Under the pieces are notes generated by a model. It saw nothing but the letters and a program-made list of their open reading frames with translations, searched no databases and was not told where the DNA came from. Shown here piece after piece: positions 43,231 through 53,631 of a stretch of 64,000 nucleotides of DNA. The stretch's first letter is position 1. The number at the start of each line of letters is the position of its first letter. The stretch comes from an uncultured Planctomycetales bacterium (GTDB lineage Bacteria > Planctomycetota > Planctomycetia > Isosphaerales > Isosphaeraceae), in contig CAIYJE010000111.1 of assembly GCA_903926465.1 (NCBI GenBank), forward strand, positions 1 to 64,000. The letters run 5' to 3'. Made by a program: the position numbers and the translations under genes.

Positions 43231-44172
43231 ATGACGCTGCTGACTCGCAACCTCAAACCATCGCACTCGACATCCGCGGCCAACGATGAACCTCGGCCTT
43301 CCACCAAGACCAAGATCAGTGTGATCGTGCCGGTCAAAAACGAGGCAGACAATCTGCGTCGGTGCCTGCCCGCACTCGCCTGGGCCGACGAAGTGTTTGT
43401 GCTTGATAGCCAAAGTACCGACGCCACCAACGCTGTGGCCCAAGAACACGGAGCCACCGTTGTCCAGTTCCAATTCAACGGGTATTACCCCAAGAAGAAA
43501 AACTGGGCGCTCGAAAATGTTCCCTTCCGCCATGAATGGGTGCTGATTGTCGATGCCGACGAAGTTGTGCCCCCCGCGCTGGCCATGGAGATTACCCGGC
43601 GCATTGCGAGCGACGAGGCCGACGGCTTTTACCTGAACATGAAGTATTACTTCCTGGGTCGTAGAATCCAGCACTGTGGTTACAACGAGTGCTGGAATCT
43701 CAGACTTTTCAGGCACAAACTCGGACGCTATGAACGCATTCCGGCCGCTCCAGGATCTCCAGCCGGAGATAACGAAGCCCACGAGCACGTGGAACTTCAA
43801 GGGCGGGTACTCAAGCTCCGCGAAGAGCTTGACCATCATGCTTATCCCACAATCTCCACGTTTGTTGAGAAACACGACCGATACTCCGCCTGGGAAGCCG
43901 AGAATTATGATCGATTTCTGAACGCTCCCATTCCCAAGGGAATTGGCGCTTCCAAACGGATCAAACGGATCTTAAAAAAGCTCTATCTGCGCCTTCCGTT
44001 CCGACCGGCCATACGCTTCTTGTATACATACGTTCTGCGTTTGGGGTTTCTGGACGGCCGGCCTGGACTCATTTTTTGCCTGCTGCTCTCGTACTATGAC
44101 TTTCTTTGTGTTGCCAAGCGATATGAACGGCAAGTCACCCGGTCAGACAGCCAAAATCCTCAACTCGATTAA
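43231..44172 (+). CDS. Glycosyltransferase, GT2 type
   Basis: This 313-residue inverting GT-A glycosyltransferase starts its domain at about residue 30: ISVIVPVKNEADNLRRCL, then DEVFVLDSQSTDAT, a lysine-rich acceptor loop PKKKNWALENV, and WVLIVDADEVVPPAL with the DXD metal site. The shape resembles the WaaE/KdtX group that acts on lipopolysaccharide cores. The C-terminal part contains basic and hydrophobic segments that may associate with the membrane. It is the last gene of the rightward glycan arm. The next gene, moxR-like, begins 157 nt on. Confidence 0.88.
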   Translation: MTLLTRNLKPSHSTSAANDEPRPSTKTKISVIVPVKNEADNLRRCLPALAWADEVFVLDSQSTDATNAVAQEHGATVVQFQFNGYYPKKKNWALENVPFRHEWVLIVDADEVVPPALAMEITRRIASDEADGFYLNMKYYFLGRRIQHCGYNECWNLRLFRHKLGRYERIPAAPGSPAGDNEAHEHVELQGRVLKLREELDHHAYPTISTFVEKHDRYSAWEAENYDRFLNAPIPKGIGASKRIKRILKKLYLRLPFRPAIRFLYTYVLRLGFLDGRPGLIFCLLLSYYDFLCVAKRYERQVTRSDSQNPQLD

Positions 44173-44328
44173 AACGCACGCTAACGGTTTCGTTTTGATG
44201 AAATACCGAAGCCTGGCGAGTAAAGACTCGTGGTTCAGCCTGGGCTGAGCTATGATTATTCTGACAGAATTCACACCTGATACTCACTCATTCTTGATGC
44301 TTGGACTTTCTGGAACGAGGGAAATTTG

Positions 44329-45306
44329 ATGAACCAGGCCGATTCGAGCGAGCTGACCGAATCAGGCATTCGAGAATTTCACGTAAACCTTGATAGCCTG
44401 TTGACGAATATTGCATCGGTCGTCCTGGGCAAAAACGAGGTAACTCGCCTGGTCGTTGTGGCCCTGCTGGCCGAAGGGCACTTGCTCATCGAGGACGTTC
44501 CAGGCGTTGGAAAAACGTTGCTTGGGCGGGCGATCGCCGCCAGCATCAACTGCGTGTTCCATAGGATCCAGTTCACTCCCGACCTGCTCCCCTCCGATAT
44601 CCTGGGCTCAAGCATTTATAACGCTGGAACGGGTGAGTTCGTATTCAAGCCTGGCCCAATCTTTTCTAACGTGCTGCTGGCCGATGAAATCAACCGGACC
44701 ACACCCCGGACCCAGAGTGCATTGCTTGAGGCGATGAGTGATCGTCAGGTGTCGGTGGAAGGGGAAACCCATCACCTTTCGCCCCCCTTTCTGGTGCTGG
44801 CCACCCAGAACCCCTACGAGTTCGAGGGAACTTATGTTCTGCCAGAGAGCCAGCTTGATCGGTTCATGATCCGGATCCGGATGGGCTATCCGATCAGGGC
44901 CGAGGAACGGAAAATCCTTTCCAGCCATCGCGCGGGGGAGCCGGTTGAGTTTCTCAAACCGGTTCTCATGGCCGAACAGGTTGTGGCCATGCAAAATGCG
45001 GTTCGGCGGGTTCGCGTGGATGACGCGATCTCGGAATATCTGCTGGATATCGTCCATGCCACACGCAAGCATGATGATCTCCATGTGGGCGTGAGCACGC
45101 GTGGTGCTTTGATGCTTTATCGAGCAGCCCAAAGCTTGGCGCTGGTTTCGGGGCGCAACTATGTTGTACCCGATGACATCAAGTCGCTTGCCGTTCCTGT
45201 TCTGTCTCACCGAGTCGTTGGAAAATCGTTCCTTCAGGCAGGGCAGTTCGCAGCCGCGGAAGCCATTATTCGTGATATCGTGGACCGGTTAAGGGTTCCA
45301 TCCTGA
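44329..45306 (+). CDS. MoxR-type AAA+ ATPase
   Basis: This 325-residue AAA+ ATPase shows Walker A EDVPGVGKTLLGRAIA, Walker B NVLLADEINRTTPRTQ, sensor 1 LVLATQNPYEFEGTY, the arginine-finger region PESQLDRFMIRIRMGYP and a C-terminal lid with GVSTRGALMLYRAAQ. MoxR ATPases act as chaperone-like motors that help mature or insert metal or membrane complexes and are typically encoded with DUF58 and transglutaminase genes, as here. The ATG at 44329 has GAGGG 7 nt upstream; the TTG codon before it is not needed. Confidence 0.93.
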   Translation: MNQADSSELTESGIREFHVNLDSLLTNIASVVLGKNEVTRLVVVALLAEGHLLIEDVPGVGKTLLGRAIAASINCVFHRIQFTPDLLPSDILGSSIYNAGTGEFVFKPGPIFSNVLLADEINRTTPRTQSALLEAMSDRQVSVEGETHHLSPPFLVLATQNPYEFEGTYVLPESQLDRFMIRIRMGYPIRAEERKILSSHRAGEPVEFLKPVLMAEQVVAMQNAVRRVRVDDAISEYLLDIVHATRKHDDLHVGVSTRGALMLYRAAQSLALVSGRNYVVPDDIKSLAVPVLSHRVVGKSFLQAGQFAAAEAIIRDIVDRLRVPS

Positions 45307-45351
45307 TCAGTTTTGATCCGCAAGGCGATCCATGATCATCGAGGCATGCGC

Positions 45352-46635
45352 ATGAGCGAACCACGGTTCATCCTGAGCAAATTCCTGGGGAATGGCGAGA
45401 ATTCTCCCAGTTACCACTTTTTGCGGGTCACCAGAGCCGGCACCGGTTATTTCATGGTCTGGCTGGGCCTGATGGCAACCGGACTGTACGCCCAGAATAA
45501 CCTGATCCTGTTAATGAGTGGGCTTGCGGCTGGCCCCATTGCGGCATCGTTCGTGATGAGTTCGGGCATGCTCCGTAAACTTTCGGTTAATCGAAGAGCG
45601 CCCGAAACGGTTTTTGCAAACGATCCGCTGGCACTGCAATACACGCTGGAAAATCCGAGACGACTGAGCGCGGCACTGGCGGTCGAATTGCTTGATGAAT
45701 TCCGAGCGACAGATCGCCTGCGTTCAGGCGCTGAACGGGTTCGGCCTCAGGTTGAGTTTGAAAGGGTCGAGGCAGGGACAAACGCACGCTTGCGGTGGAT
45801 TGGCACCGTACCCACACGTGGCAGGTATCAGTTTGGCAACTTGAGCCTGGTCACTCGCGCTCCGTTCGGGCTGATGGAGCGACGGATCTCTTTCGAAGCA
45901 CCTTGGTCGATGATTGTCTATCCTCAGCTTGGCCGACTGACCAGAAACTGGCAGAAACAAATGCGGGCCGCATTACAAACCCGACGCGGCAGCCGCCACG
46001 ACCGAACCGCACAGCAACAGGAATACCACGGATTGCGGGAGTACCGCTCTGGAGATAGCCCCAGGTGGATTCACTGGCGGACCTCGGCGCGGACCGGTGA
46101 ACTCATGGTGAAGGAGTTCGAGCAAGAAAAGGACCAACTGCTGGCTCTCTTGCTTGATCCCTGGGTACCAGAGGGGCCGAATCATGCCAATCACGAGACG
46201 GCCGTAGAATTGATGGTTCGCTTCGCCGCCACGGTTTGCGTGGAAACTTGCAGACAGCCGGGCAGGCGATTACTTCTCGCCTGGACTGGCCCCAGTTCGG
46301 GCATCCGGCATGGCCCCGCCAGTTCCCGACTGATGCACGAACTGCTCACCACGCTTAGCACGCTTCAGTCAACTGCCTCTGGCCAGGTTTCAGCCCTGCT
46401 GGAAACCATTCCGCCTGCCATGGTCAGAGATTCCACCATTGTGCTTGTCACCACACGTCCCATTGACCTCAACGCAGAATCCCAGCGGTCCACCAAAATA
46501 GCGGATGGGCATTTGCGTGAATTCACGAGCCGTTTGCTGATTCTCAACGCTCGCAACGGTGACCTGACCCCTTACTTTGAACACCACGGGCCAACTGACT
46601 CAAATTACTCCACGTTCGCAGCTTTTCCCTCATGA
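45352..46635 (+). CDS. DUF58 domain protein
   Basis: A 427-residue protein with two hydrophobic segments at about 20-65 (YFMVWLGLMATGLYAQ, LAAGPIAASFVMSSG) and a cytoplasmic DUF58 domain (YRSGDSPRWIHWRTSARTG, the family hallmark, near 225-245). DUF58 proteins have a von Willebrand A-like part and partner MoxR ATPases, but their function is not established. I use ATG at 45352 because GAGG lies 7 nt upstream. The frame is open to 45313 but lacks a ribosome site there. Its stop overlaps the next gene's ATG by 4 nt. Confidence 0.9.
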   Translation: MSEPRFILSKFLGNGENSPSYHFLRVTRAGTGYFMVWLGLMATGLYAQNNLILLMSGLAAGPIAASFVMSSGMLRKLSVNRRAPETVFANDPLALQYTLENPRRLSAALAVELLDEFRATDRLRSGAERVRPQVEFERVEAGTNARLRWIGTVPTRGRYQFGNLSLVTRAPFGLMERRISFEAPWSMIVYPQLGRLTRNWQKQMRAALQTRRGSRHDRTAQQQEYHGLREYRSGDSPRWIHWRTSARTGELMVKEFEQEKDQLLALLLDPWVPEGPNHANHETAVELMVRFAATVCVETCRQPGRRLLLAWTGPSSGIRHGPASSRLMHELLTTLSTLQSTASGQVSALLETIPPAMVRDSTIVLVTTRPIDLNAESQRSTKIADGHLREFTSRLLILNARNGDLTPYFEHHGPTDSNYSTFAAFPS

Positions 46636-48929
46636 AACTTCGATTTCATTCGGTTTATCGAATCAGCATCTATCTCATGCTGTTCCTGTCTACGTTAATC
46701 CTCAGCATTGATGCCGGGGACTACAATCAGTTTGCCTGGATCTATCCGGTACTGGTTGCCATGGCGGGGATGACGGCATTCTGGACCGTTGACCGAAATC
46801 CAAAGCTGGGCCTGCCACGCGAACTTGCGAATGTTCTGGCACTTGGGTCTTTTTTGCTGGCGATGATTGAATACTGGTCGAACCCAGACTCGTTGATCCT
46901 GGCCATGGGTCACTGGCTCGTCTACCTTCAGTTCGTGAAGATGTTTCTGCCTAAGACCAGCGAGGATGACTGGTTTCTGTTCTTGCTCGCGCTGGCCCAG
47001 GTGCTGGTGGGCACATTTCTGAGCCGTAGTGACTGGATGGGCGTGATCCTGTTCGCTTACGCCGTGGTTTGTCTTTGGAATCTTTCGTTATTTCATTTAA
47101 AGCGCGAACTGAAAGAGGAAAACCCGACGGCCTGGGCTCGAATTGAGCCTAGCCCCGATCGAGATCAGCCCTACACCGGGCTGTTCAATCGAGGTTTTTT
47201 TCTCTCCACCGTCGTGGTTGGAATTTCGACCCTTGGCCTGGGTTCGCTGATCTTCTTGCTCCTACCGCGCTGGGCAGAATCTCGCACCGGTCAGAGTCCT
47301 GGATCAGCAACTCGCCATCTGACTGGATTCAGTGACCAGGTGCGGCTTGGCCAGATGGGGGAAATTCTCGAAAATGACTCGCTCGTCATGACCGTAGAGG
47401 TTGTTGACGAAAACAACAATGCTGTTGGTCCTGGAGAAGAGCTTCTGTTCCGGGGAGTAACCCTGGTTGATTATGAAAATGGGAAATGGACCAGAGGTCC
47501 GGTTCTAGAATCTGACGTTTCAAGGACTGAAAGCCTCGAAAGAATCCCAGAGACTTCACTGCTCAAACAAAAGATCAGCCTGGAGTCTACCGACTCCGAC
47601 GCCCTGTTCTCACTTCGATCGGTGATTGGGGCATCATCAAGACGCAGCGATGAGATCCAGATCAACCTGTTTGATGGCAATCTGATCAAGCAAAGCTCGA
47701 TGCGCCGAGGTAGCGACGGCACGGGTCGTACTGGGCAACGTGGTGCCTTCAATTACGAGGTAATTTCAAGCCCTGCCAAATTTGCGCGAATTCGATCGGC
47801 GGAGCAGCAACCAGGTCCAGAACTGCTAGCAGGCCTGCTGAAGGTCCAACCCTTACTCCTGCAACGGCTGAAACAACTCAGCCAGAGCATGCTCAACAAT
47901 GGTGTGAATGAAGGTGCCGAAGAGCGTGCCAAGCGGCTGGAGCACGCGCTCAGAGACTCGAACGAATATAGCTACACCCTTACGATGTCCAGAACGGAAC
48001 CCGATCAGGACCCGGTTCTTGATTTCCTGGAAAAGTATAAACGGGGACATTGCGAATACTTTGCCAGTGGCCTGACGTTGCTTTTGAGGGCCGAGGGTAT
48101 TCCTGCCAGGCTGGTGAACGGATTCAAGGGGGGTGAGTGGAACCCTTTGGTTCAAGCCTATTCTTTCCGAGAAAAACACGCGCATAGCTGGGTGGAAGCG
48201 CTGATCGTTGATGTGAATACGGGACAGTCTAACTGGATTGTTCTTGACCCGACGCCGGGCACAGAGCGGGCCGCCGTGGTGGCGCAGCTTGGCCGCTTTC
48301 CCTGGCAGTTTCGAACCATCGGTGACGCGGCTCGATATATCTGGACATTCTACGTAGCGGGTTTCGATGCGGATCGACAGAACCGATATATCTATCAGCC
48401 ATTACTCGCCGTGGCCCTGGGAATACTGGGCTTACTCAAAAGTGTCTGGATCCAATTAACCGGGCCGATTGTGATCCTGTTCCACTTCCGGACCCCCGGA
48501 GACTTCTTCAGCATCCGGGGGTTCCTGGCCTCGGTCTCGCTGATGCTGCTTGCCGTTGCCCTATTCCGAGCCATGCTGGCGATCCGAAACCGATGGAAGC
48601 AAAGACACGACGGTCTGTCGGATTCCACCGGGTTGATCCCGGAGCTGGCCTTGTTTGAGAGATTGCTAGAGCTTCTTGCCGTGACGGGCCTGACTTACAA
48701 ACCGGTGGAAACCCCGCGTGAATTTGCGGACCGAGCCAGAGTCCTGCTCGAAGCGAGCACGGAACCTGCCAGTGAACTGGCCGTAATTCCCAACAATATT
48801 GTGGACGCGCTCTACCGGGTTCGGTTTGGAAAATATCCTCTGCCTCCCGAAACCGCCGACTCACTCTCGGCCCAGTTAGACCAGCTTCAGAGCCGGCTAA
48901 ATGTTACCCTGAATCGGCCAGATTCTTGA
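46632..48929 (+). CDS. TgpA-like membrane transglutaminase
   Basis: This 765-residue protein has six or more membrane spans at the N-terminus (about 1-210), a periplasmic transglutaminase-like domain with Cys in RGHCEYFASG, His in REKHAHSWVEAL and Asp in WIVLDPTPG (the catalytic triad), then a further span near 600-645 and a DUF4129-type cytoplasmic tail (FERLLELLAVTGLTYKPVET). TgpA-type proteins are found with MoxR and DUF58 in many phyla and are needed for viability in some, but their substrate is unknown. It completes the three-gene operon (coupled by ATGA). Confidence 0.9.
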   Translation: MKLRFHSVYRISIYLMLFLSTLILSIDAGDYNQFAWIYPVLVAMAGMTAFWTVDRNPKLGLPRELANVLALGSFLLAMIEYWSNPDSLILAMGHWLVYLQFVKMFLPKTSEDDWFLFLLALAQVLVGTFLSRSDWMGVILFAYAVVCLWNLSLFHLKRELKEENPTAWARIEPSPDRDQPYTGLFNRGFFLSTVVVGISTLGLGSLIFLLLPRWAESRTGQSPGSATRHLTGFSDQVRLGQMGEILENDSLVMTVEVVDENNNAVGPGEELLFRGVTLVDYENGKWTRGPVLESDVSRTESLERIPETSLLKQKISLESTDSDALFSLRSVIGASSRRSDEIQINLFDGNLIKQSSMRRGSDGTGRTGQRGAFNYEVISSPAKFARIRSAEQQPGPELLAGLLKVQPLLLQRLKQLSQSMLNNGVNEGAEERAKRLEHALRDSNEYSYTLTMSRTEPDQDPVLDFLEKYKRGHCEYFASGLTLLLRAEGIPARLVNGFKGGEWNPLVQAYSFREKHAHSWVEALIVDVNTGQSNWIVLDPTPGTERAAVVAQLGRFPWQFRTIGDAARYIWTFYVAGFDADRQNRYIYQPLLAVALGILGLLKSVWIQLTGPIVILFHFRTPGDFFSIRGFLASVSLMLLAVALFRAMLAIRNRWKQRHDGLSDSTGLIPELALFERLLELLAVTGLTYKPVETPREFADRARVLLEASTEPASELAVIPNNIVDALYRVRFGKYPLPPETADSLSAQLDQLQSRLNVTLNRPDS

Positions 48930-49020
48930 TCGTCCGCTTGATCTCCAGCTCCTGCCGATCTCGATCCCATCCGTTCAATCGATCGAATTCGCGGTACTTC
49001 TCAAAGAAACCAGGGAGCTC

Positions 49021-51996
49021 ATGAAGCTCATACACACGGCCTTGATGGCCACCCCTTGGCTGCTTTGGCTTCTCTGTTTCAAGTCTCCATCTCAACTCAC
49101 TCCCGTAGCGGAAGAACCAGACTACTCGGCAGTGGTGACCGTTGATCGGCCAGTCGCTTTTTACCAATTTGAGCAACACGATCAATCTGAGCTTTGCCTG
49201 GCACGCAACTCGGCGGCCCCCAAGAACTCTGACCTCGACGGCGTTTGCTCACCAGGCGTTGTCACGGTCAAAGGACTTTCCGGACCAGGGGGGGAGATGG
49301 CTCGGTTCAATGGATCGGGCCTCATCGAACTGCCGCCGGCGAACGCATTCCACCTCGATGAGCTGACCGTGGAATTCTGGTTCCGAAGCGAACAAGAGTT
49401 CGATCAAAAGTTCTGGCCTGGGAGCGCAACCCTGGTCAGCAAAGCCACGGCCGGTCCGGGGTCGGGAGACTGGGTGATTCTGGGCGGAAGTCTGACCACA
49501 GGCTCCAACGAGGGCCGCATTCTGGTGGGAGTTGGGCCAAAAGGAGACCAGGACCGCGTGCTGGCCTCTGGCACGGGGCTGAACGATGGTCAATTCCATC
49601 ACGTGGTTTGGACTCGGTCTGGTACCGGGCTGAATACGCTCTACGTCGATGGGCAAGCGTGTGCCACCGAGCAAGACAGCAAAGGCTCCATCATCAACGC
49701 TCGACCGATTCAGATTGGGGGCGAAAAGTTTGAACCAGGCGGGAGCCAGTTCCGTGGAGACCTTGGCGAGCTTGCCATTTACCCCCATGCGCTCACCGCC
49801 GACCGGGTCCAAAGCCACTTCCTTATAGGGAGTGTTGACCCTCGCCTGCCACCAGCCTCCAATGTGCAGGTGGATTTCTCTCGGGATATCCAGCCCATCT
49901 TTCAAGAACACTGCTCTCGTTGCCACGGAAATGGCAAAGAGAAGGGGGGACTCTCGCTTTCCACAAGATCCAGGGCTCTGGACGGGGGCGATACTGGACC
50001 AGCCATGATTCCAGGCCTGAGCAGCCGCAGCCAGCTTGTCTCTCTGGTTGCGGCCATCGACGAAGATCGGATCATGCCACCTGATGGTGAAAAGCTGGAA
50101 GACTCACAGATCGGATTGATCCGCGCCTGGATCGATCAGGGGGCAAACTGGCCGGCTGAGGCCGAGGAAATCGACCCCAAAACAGTCAGAGCCCTCGAAC
50201 ACTGGTCGTTCAAGCCGATTCGTCGGCCTGAGATTCCCCAGACCCTTCAACCAGACTGGAATCAGACTCCGGTTGATCCGTTCATTTTTGCAAAACTGGC
50301 TGCCAACGATCTGAAACCGAGCCCGCCGGCAAACAAACTTGCGCTGCTCAGACGCTTGACGTTTGATCTGACCGGCCTGCCTCCGCAGCCGGAAGAGATC
50401 CTGGAATTTGCGAACGACAACCGCCCGGATGCCTTTTCACGCGTGGTCGACCGATTGCTGGCGTCCACTGCGCTTGGTGAACGCCTGGGACGTTATTGGT
50501 TGGATGTGGTTCGCTATGCAGACTCGGGCGGCTATGAAACCGACATCTATTACGAACAGGCGTGGCGTTACCGCGATTATGTAATCCGGAGTTTCAATGA
50601 GGGCAAACCGTTCGACCGGTTCCTGATGGAACAGGTGGCCGGCGATGAATTGTGGCCGGCAGAGGCCAATGCCATGCAAGACGCCGTGGCAGTGTGGACG
50701 CTGGGCGAATGGCAAAACGCGCTCGACGCATTTCCAGAGGAACTGGAATACACCCGCAGGACCGATCAGGTGATCACCTACAGCGAGTCGATGCTGGGTC
50801 TTACCGCTGGCTGCGCGAATTGCCATAACCACAAATTTGACCCGATCTCCCAGCGCGATTATTTTGGGCTCGAAGCCATTTTTGCCGCCAGCGAAACCTG
50901 GGACCGATCCACCAACCAGAAGGCCTGGCTCAAGGGGCAACGCACCGCGTATCGCATTTTCAGACATTCAGAAATTCCAACACCCATCCACCTGCTTACA
51001 CGTGGCGAAATCAAGAAGCCGCGTGGTTTAGTTTCACCCGCGCTCCCGGCGTTCCTCGCTGGCGAAGAGGCCGGCTTCTCAGCTCCGATGGCGAATTCGC
51101 AACGCAGGGCAATGCTTGCGAACTGGACAGTTTCCCCAAGAAATCCAATGACCGCTCGGGTTATTGCCAACCGACTCTGGCAATGGCACTTTGGTCAGGC
51201 GATCGCCTCCACCCCCAACGACCTTGGCACCCAGGGGCAACCTCCAACTCATCCAGAGCTTCTGGACTGGCTGGCATCGGAACTGATGGAAAGTGGCTGG
51301 AACCTGAAGCATCTGCAGCGACTGATGGTCCTCTCAGCCACCTATCAGCAATCGGCCGAAAGAACCCCGGAAGCAATTTCCAGAGATCCCCAGAATCAGT
51401 TCCTTTCCAGCTTTCCGCGGAAACGACTCCAAGCTGAGGCCGTTTGGGACCAGCTCCACGCCGCCGCCGGTGTTTTGGACCGGAAGAGTTCCGGGCCGCC
51501 GTTCGTTCCCAAACTCACCCCGGAAGAGCTTCAAGGGATGTACGACCTGGAGGACCGCAAGGACAAGAAATGGCCAGTGACTCCTGAGCAAAATCGGCGG
51601 GCCATTTATATCCTCAATCGTCGCTCCTTTCGGTTCCCCTTCCTGGAAGCATTTGATCCGGCCAACAACAGTACAAGCTGTCCCGTAAGGCAATCCACCA
51701 CGGTTCCCGCGCAGGCCCTGACCCTCTTGAATAACGACAAGGTCGTCGAACTCGCCCGCGCCATGGCCGAGCGATTATCACGCGCAACCCGCACCCACCG
51801 CGAGCGTATTCAGCTAGCCTGGCTACTGGCATATAGCCGCGTACCCAGCGAACAAGAAATCCAGCTCACCCAAGATTTTCTGAACCAGGCCCTGGCCGCA
51901 CAGACCAATAAAGGAACGCCTGACCCGCACCTGGCCGCCCTGACGGAACTCTGCCTGGCGCTCATGAATTCTGCCGAATTCCTTCAGACCAACTAA
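49021..51996 (+). CDS. LamG-like plus PSCyt1/DUF1549/DUF1553 protein
   Basis: This 991-residue secreted protein begins with a signal-like segment (TALMATPWLLWLLCF). A LamG/concanavalin-type jelly roll (about 40-270: DELTVEFWFRSEQEF, QFHHVVWTRSGTG, GDLGELAIYPHALTADRV) may bind carbohydrate. The PSCyt1 heme motif is CSRCH near residue 297. DUF1549 has TLRRLTFDLTGLPP-like sequence and GCANCHNHKFDPIS near 598, and DUF1553 has NPMTARVIANRLWQWHFG and [13 protein letters not shown]. It differs from the copy at 12044-15139 by the added LamG module. A DUF1501 gene follows 11 nt downstream. GGGAG lies close to the ATG. Confidence 0.9.
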   Translation: MKLIHTALMATPWLLWLLCFKSPSQLTPVAEEPDYSAVVTVDRPVAFYQFEQHDQSELCLARNSAAPKNSDLDGVCSPGVVTVKGLSGPGGEMARFNGSGLIELPPANAFHLDELTVEFWFRSEQEFDQKFWPGSATLVSKATAGPGSGDWVILGGSLTTGSNEGRILVGVGPKGDQDRVLASGTGLNDGQFHHVVWTRSGTGLNTLYVDGQACATEQDSKGSIINARPIQIGGEKFEPGGSQFRGDLGELAIYPHALTADRVQSHFLIGSVDPRLPPASNVQVDFSRDIQPIFQEHCSRCHGNGKEKGGLSLSTRSRALDGGDTGPAMIPGLSSRSQLVSLVAAIDEDRIMPPDGEKLEDSQIGLIRAWIDQGANWPAEAEEIDPKTVRALEHWSFKPIRRPEIPQTLQPDWNQTPVDPFIFAKLAANDLKPSPPANKLALLRRLTFDLTGLPPQPEEILEFANDNRPDAFSRVVDRLLASTALGERLGRYWLDVVRYADSGGYETDIYYEQAWRYRDYVIRSFNEGKPFDRFLMEQVAGDELWPAEANAMQDAVAVWTLGEWQNALDAFPEELEYTRRTDQVITYSESMLGLTAGCANCHNHKFDPISQRDYFGLEAIFAASETWDRSTNQKAWLKGQRTAYRIFRHSEIPTPIHLLTRGEIKKPRGLVSPALPAFLAGEEAGFSAPMANSQRRAMLANWTVSPRNPMTARVIANRLWQWHFGQAIASTPNDLGTQGQPPTHPELLDWLASELMESGWNLKHLQRLMVLSATYQQSAERTPEAISRDPQNQFLSSFPRKRLQAEAVWDQLHAAAGVLDRKSSGPPFVPKLTPEELQGMYDLEDRKDKKWPVTPEQNRRAIYILNRRSFRFPFLEAFDPANNSTSCPVRQSTTVPAQALTLLNNDKVVELARAMAERLSRATRTHRERIQLAWLLAYSRVPSEQEIQLTQDFLNQALAAQTNKGTPDPHLAALTELCLALMNSAEFLQTN

Positions 51997-52007
51997 CGGT
52001 AGCTCTT

Positions 52008-53420
52008 ATGAATCTCAACACCTGTTATTCGCGTCGAGAACTATTGCGCCGGTCGGGCATGGGTATCGGTGCGCTGGCGTTCTTGGATCTGCTTGGTAAA
52101 GAGGTTCAGGGGAAAGGCCAGCAGGGGCTGGCGCAGGGCCCAAACCCACCAACCCGAGCCAGGGCCGTGATCTCGCTCTTCATGCATGGTGGACCCAGCC
52201 AGGTTGATACTTTTGATCCCAAACCATCACTCAAACAATTTGAAGGGCAAACCCTGCCCGCCAGCTTTGGAAACCTGAACCTGGAATTTACCAACTCCAG
52301 TTCAGCCAAGCTCTTGCCCAGCCGGCGCACATTCCAAAAGTGCGGAGATTCGGGGATCGAGATCTCAGACATTTTTCAGCACTTACCCACCGTGGCAGAC
52401 GAACTCGCGGTCATCCGCAGTTGCCACCATACCGAATTCAATCATTCACCCGCGCTTTACCTGGCACACTCTGGAACCCGGCTCATGGGCCGACCCTCGC
52501 TGGGTTCCTGGATGAACTACGGCCTTGGATCGGAATCCGAGAACTTACCAGGCTATGTGGTAATGCGTGACGGACCGCTGAAAGGGGGCCCGGTGACGTA
52601 TGGCAATGGTTTTTTACCCGCCGTTCATCAGCCCACCGAATTGCGTCTGGATGGATCACCGATTCTCTATCTGAATCGCCCCGCAGAGATCGACAAAGAA
52701 AGCCAGCGGCGGGTGCTGCAATTCTCGGATCAGCTCAACCGCCAGAACCTGAGCTCGCACCCAGACGACGCCAGCATCTCTGCCCGCATAAGCGCCTATG
52801 AACTGGCGTTCCGGATGCAAGCGACGGCTCCGGAAGCCCTCGATATCCGCAACGAACCCGAGTACATCAAGCGGCAGTACGGACTTGATCAGGATGTCAC
52901 CCGCCCCTTCGGAACACAATGCCTGAACGCACGCCGGCTGGTGGAACGAGGCGTCCGCTTCGTTCAGCTCTATCATGGCGGCGGTGGAGATGGATGGGAC
53001 ACGCATGGCAGCAACGATTCCAAGCATCAGCGCAATGGACTCCAGGTCGATAAACCGATCACCGGCCTCATCGCCGACCTCAAAGCGCGTGGCTTGCTCG
53101 ATTCGACCCTGGTGATCTGGGGTGGAGAGTTCGGCCGAACCCCTACCTCGGAAGGCTCAGATGGGCGTGACCACAGCCCTTATGGGTACACGGTCTGGAT
53201 GGCAGGCGGTGGTATGAAAGGGGGAACCATCTATGGCTCCACCGATGAGTTTGGCTTCCGGGCCCAGGAAAACCCGGTTCAGGTACGTGACCTGCATGCC
53301 ACCATCTTGTACTTACTCGGATTGAATCATGAACGGCTCACCTACTACTTCCAAGGTCTCCAGCAACGCCTGACTCAGGTGGACGGTGACAGCCGGGTGA
53401 TTCATGAGATCCTGGCGTAG
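52008..53420 (+). CDS. DUF1501 family protein with Tat-like signal
   Basis: This 470-residue DUF1501 protein starts with a twin-arginine-like leader (SRRELLRRSGMGIGALAFLD, about 8-27). Family segments include LFMHGGPSQVDTFDPKP, SGTRLMGRPSLGSWMNYGLG, RFVQLYHGGGGDGWDTHG and [22 protein letters not shown]. It is the partner of the LamG/PSCyt protein 11 nt upstream and probably works outside the cytoplasm. It is a clear paralogue of the protein at 10524-12047, with the same partner order on the opposite strand. Confidence 0.92.
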   Translation: MNLNTCYSRRELLRRSGMGIGALAFLDLLGKEVQGKGQQGLAQGPNPPTRARAVISLFMHGGPSQVDTFDPKPSLKQFEGQTLPASFGNLNLEFTNSSSAKLLPSRRTFQKCGDSGIEISDIFQHLPTVADELAVIRSCHHTEFNHSPALYLAHSGTRLMGRPSLGSWMNYGLGSESENLPGYVVMRDGPLKGGPVTYGNGFLPAVHQPTELRLDGSPILYLNRPAEIDKESQRRVLQFSDQLNRQNLSSHPDDASISARISAYELAFRMQATAPEALDIRNEPEYIKRQYGLDQDVTRPFGTQCLNARRLVERGVRFVQLYHGGGGDGWDTHGSNDSKHQRNGLQVDKPITGLIADLKARGLLDSTLVIWGGEFGRTPTSEGSDGRDHSPYGYTVWMAGGGMKGGTIYGSTDEFGFRAQENPVQVRDLHATILYLLGLNHERLTYYFQGLQQRLTQVDGDSRVIHEILA

Positions 53421-53631
53421 CCTTCCTTCTAAAACCGTGGCGACAAGAAGTTACGCGAACGATCATCCGAGACCCCCCGTTTTCTCGATTGTTTCTTACG
53501 AAGCCACCCAAGCTCTGCCTCTGCTCGAATGACGACTCGATCCCAGGCAAGGATCACAAATCAAGTTTCTAAGAAAACGTGTCGACGGCCGTGTATTTGA
53601 CGGTCCTTTGGAAATTCCTTGGAGGAACGTG

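Noticed and set aside
43081-43875. 264-residue minus-strand frame
   Set aside because: Antisense to the GT2 gene, which has clear DXD and N-terminal motifs.
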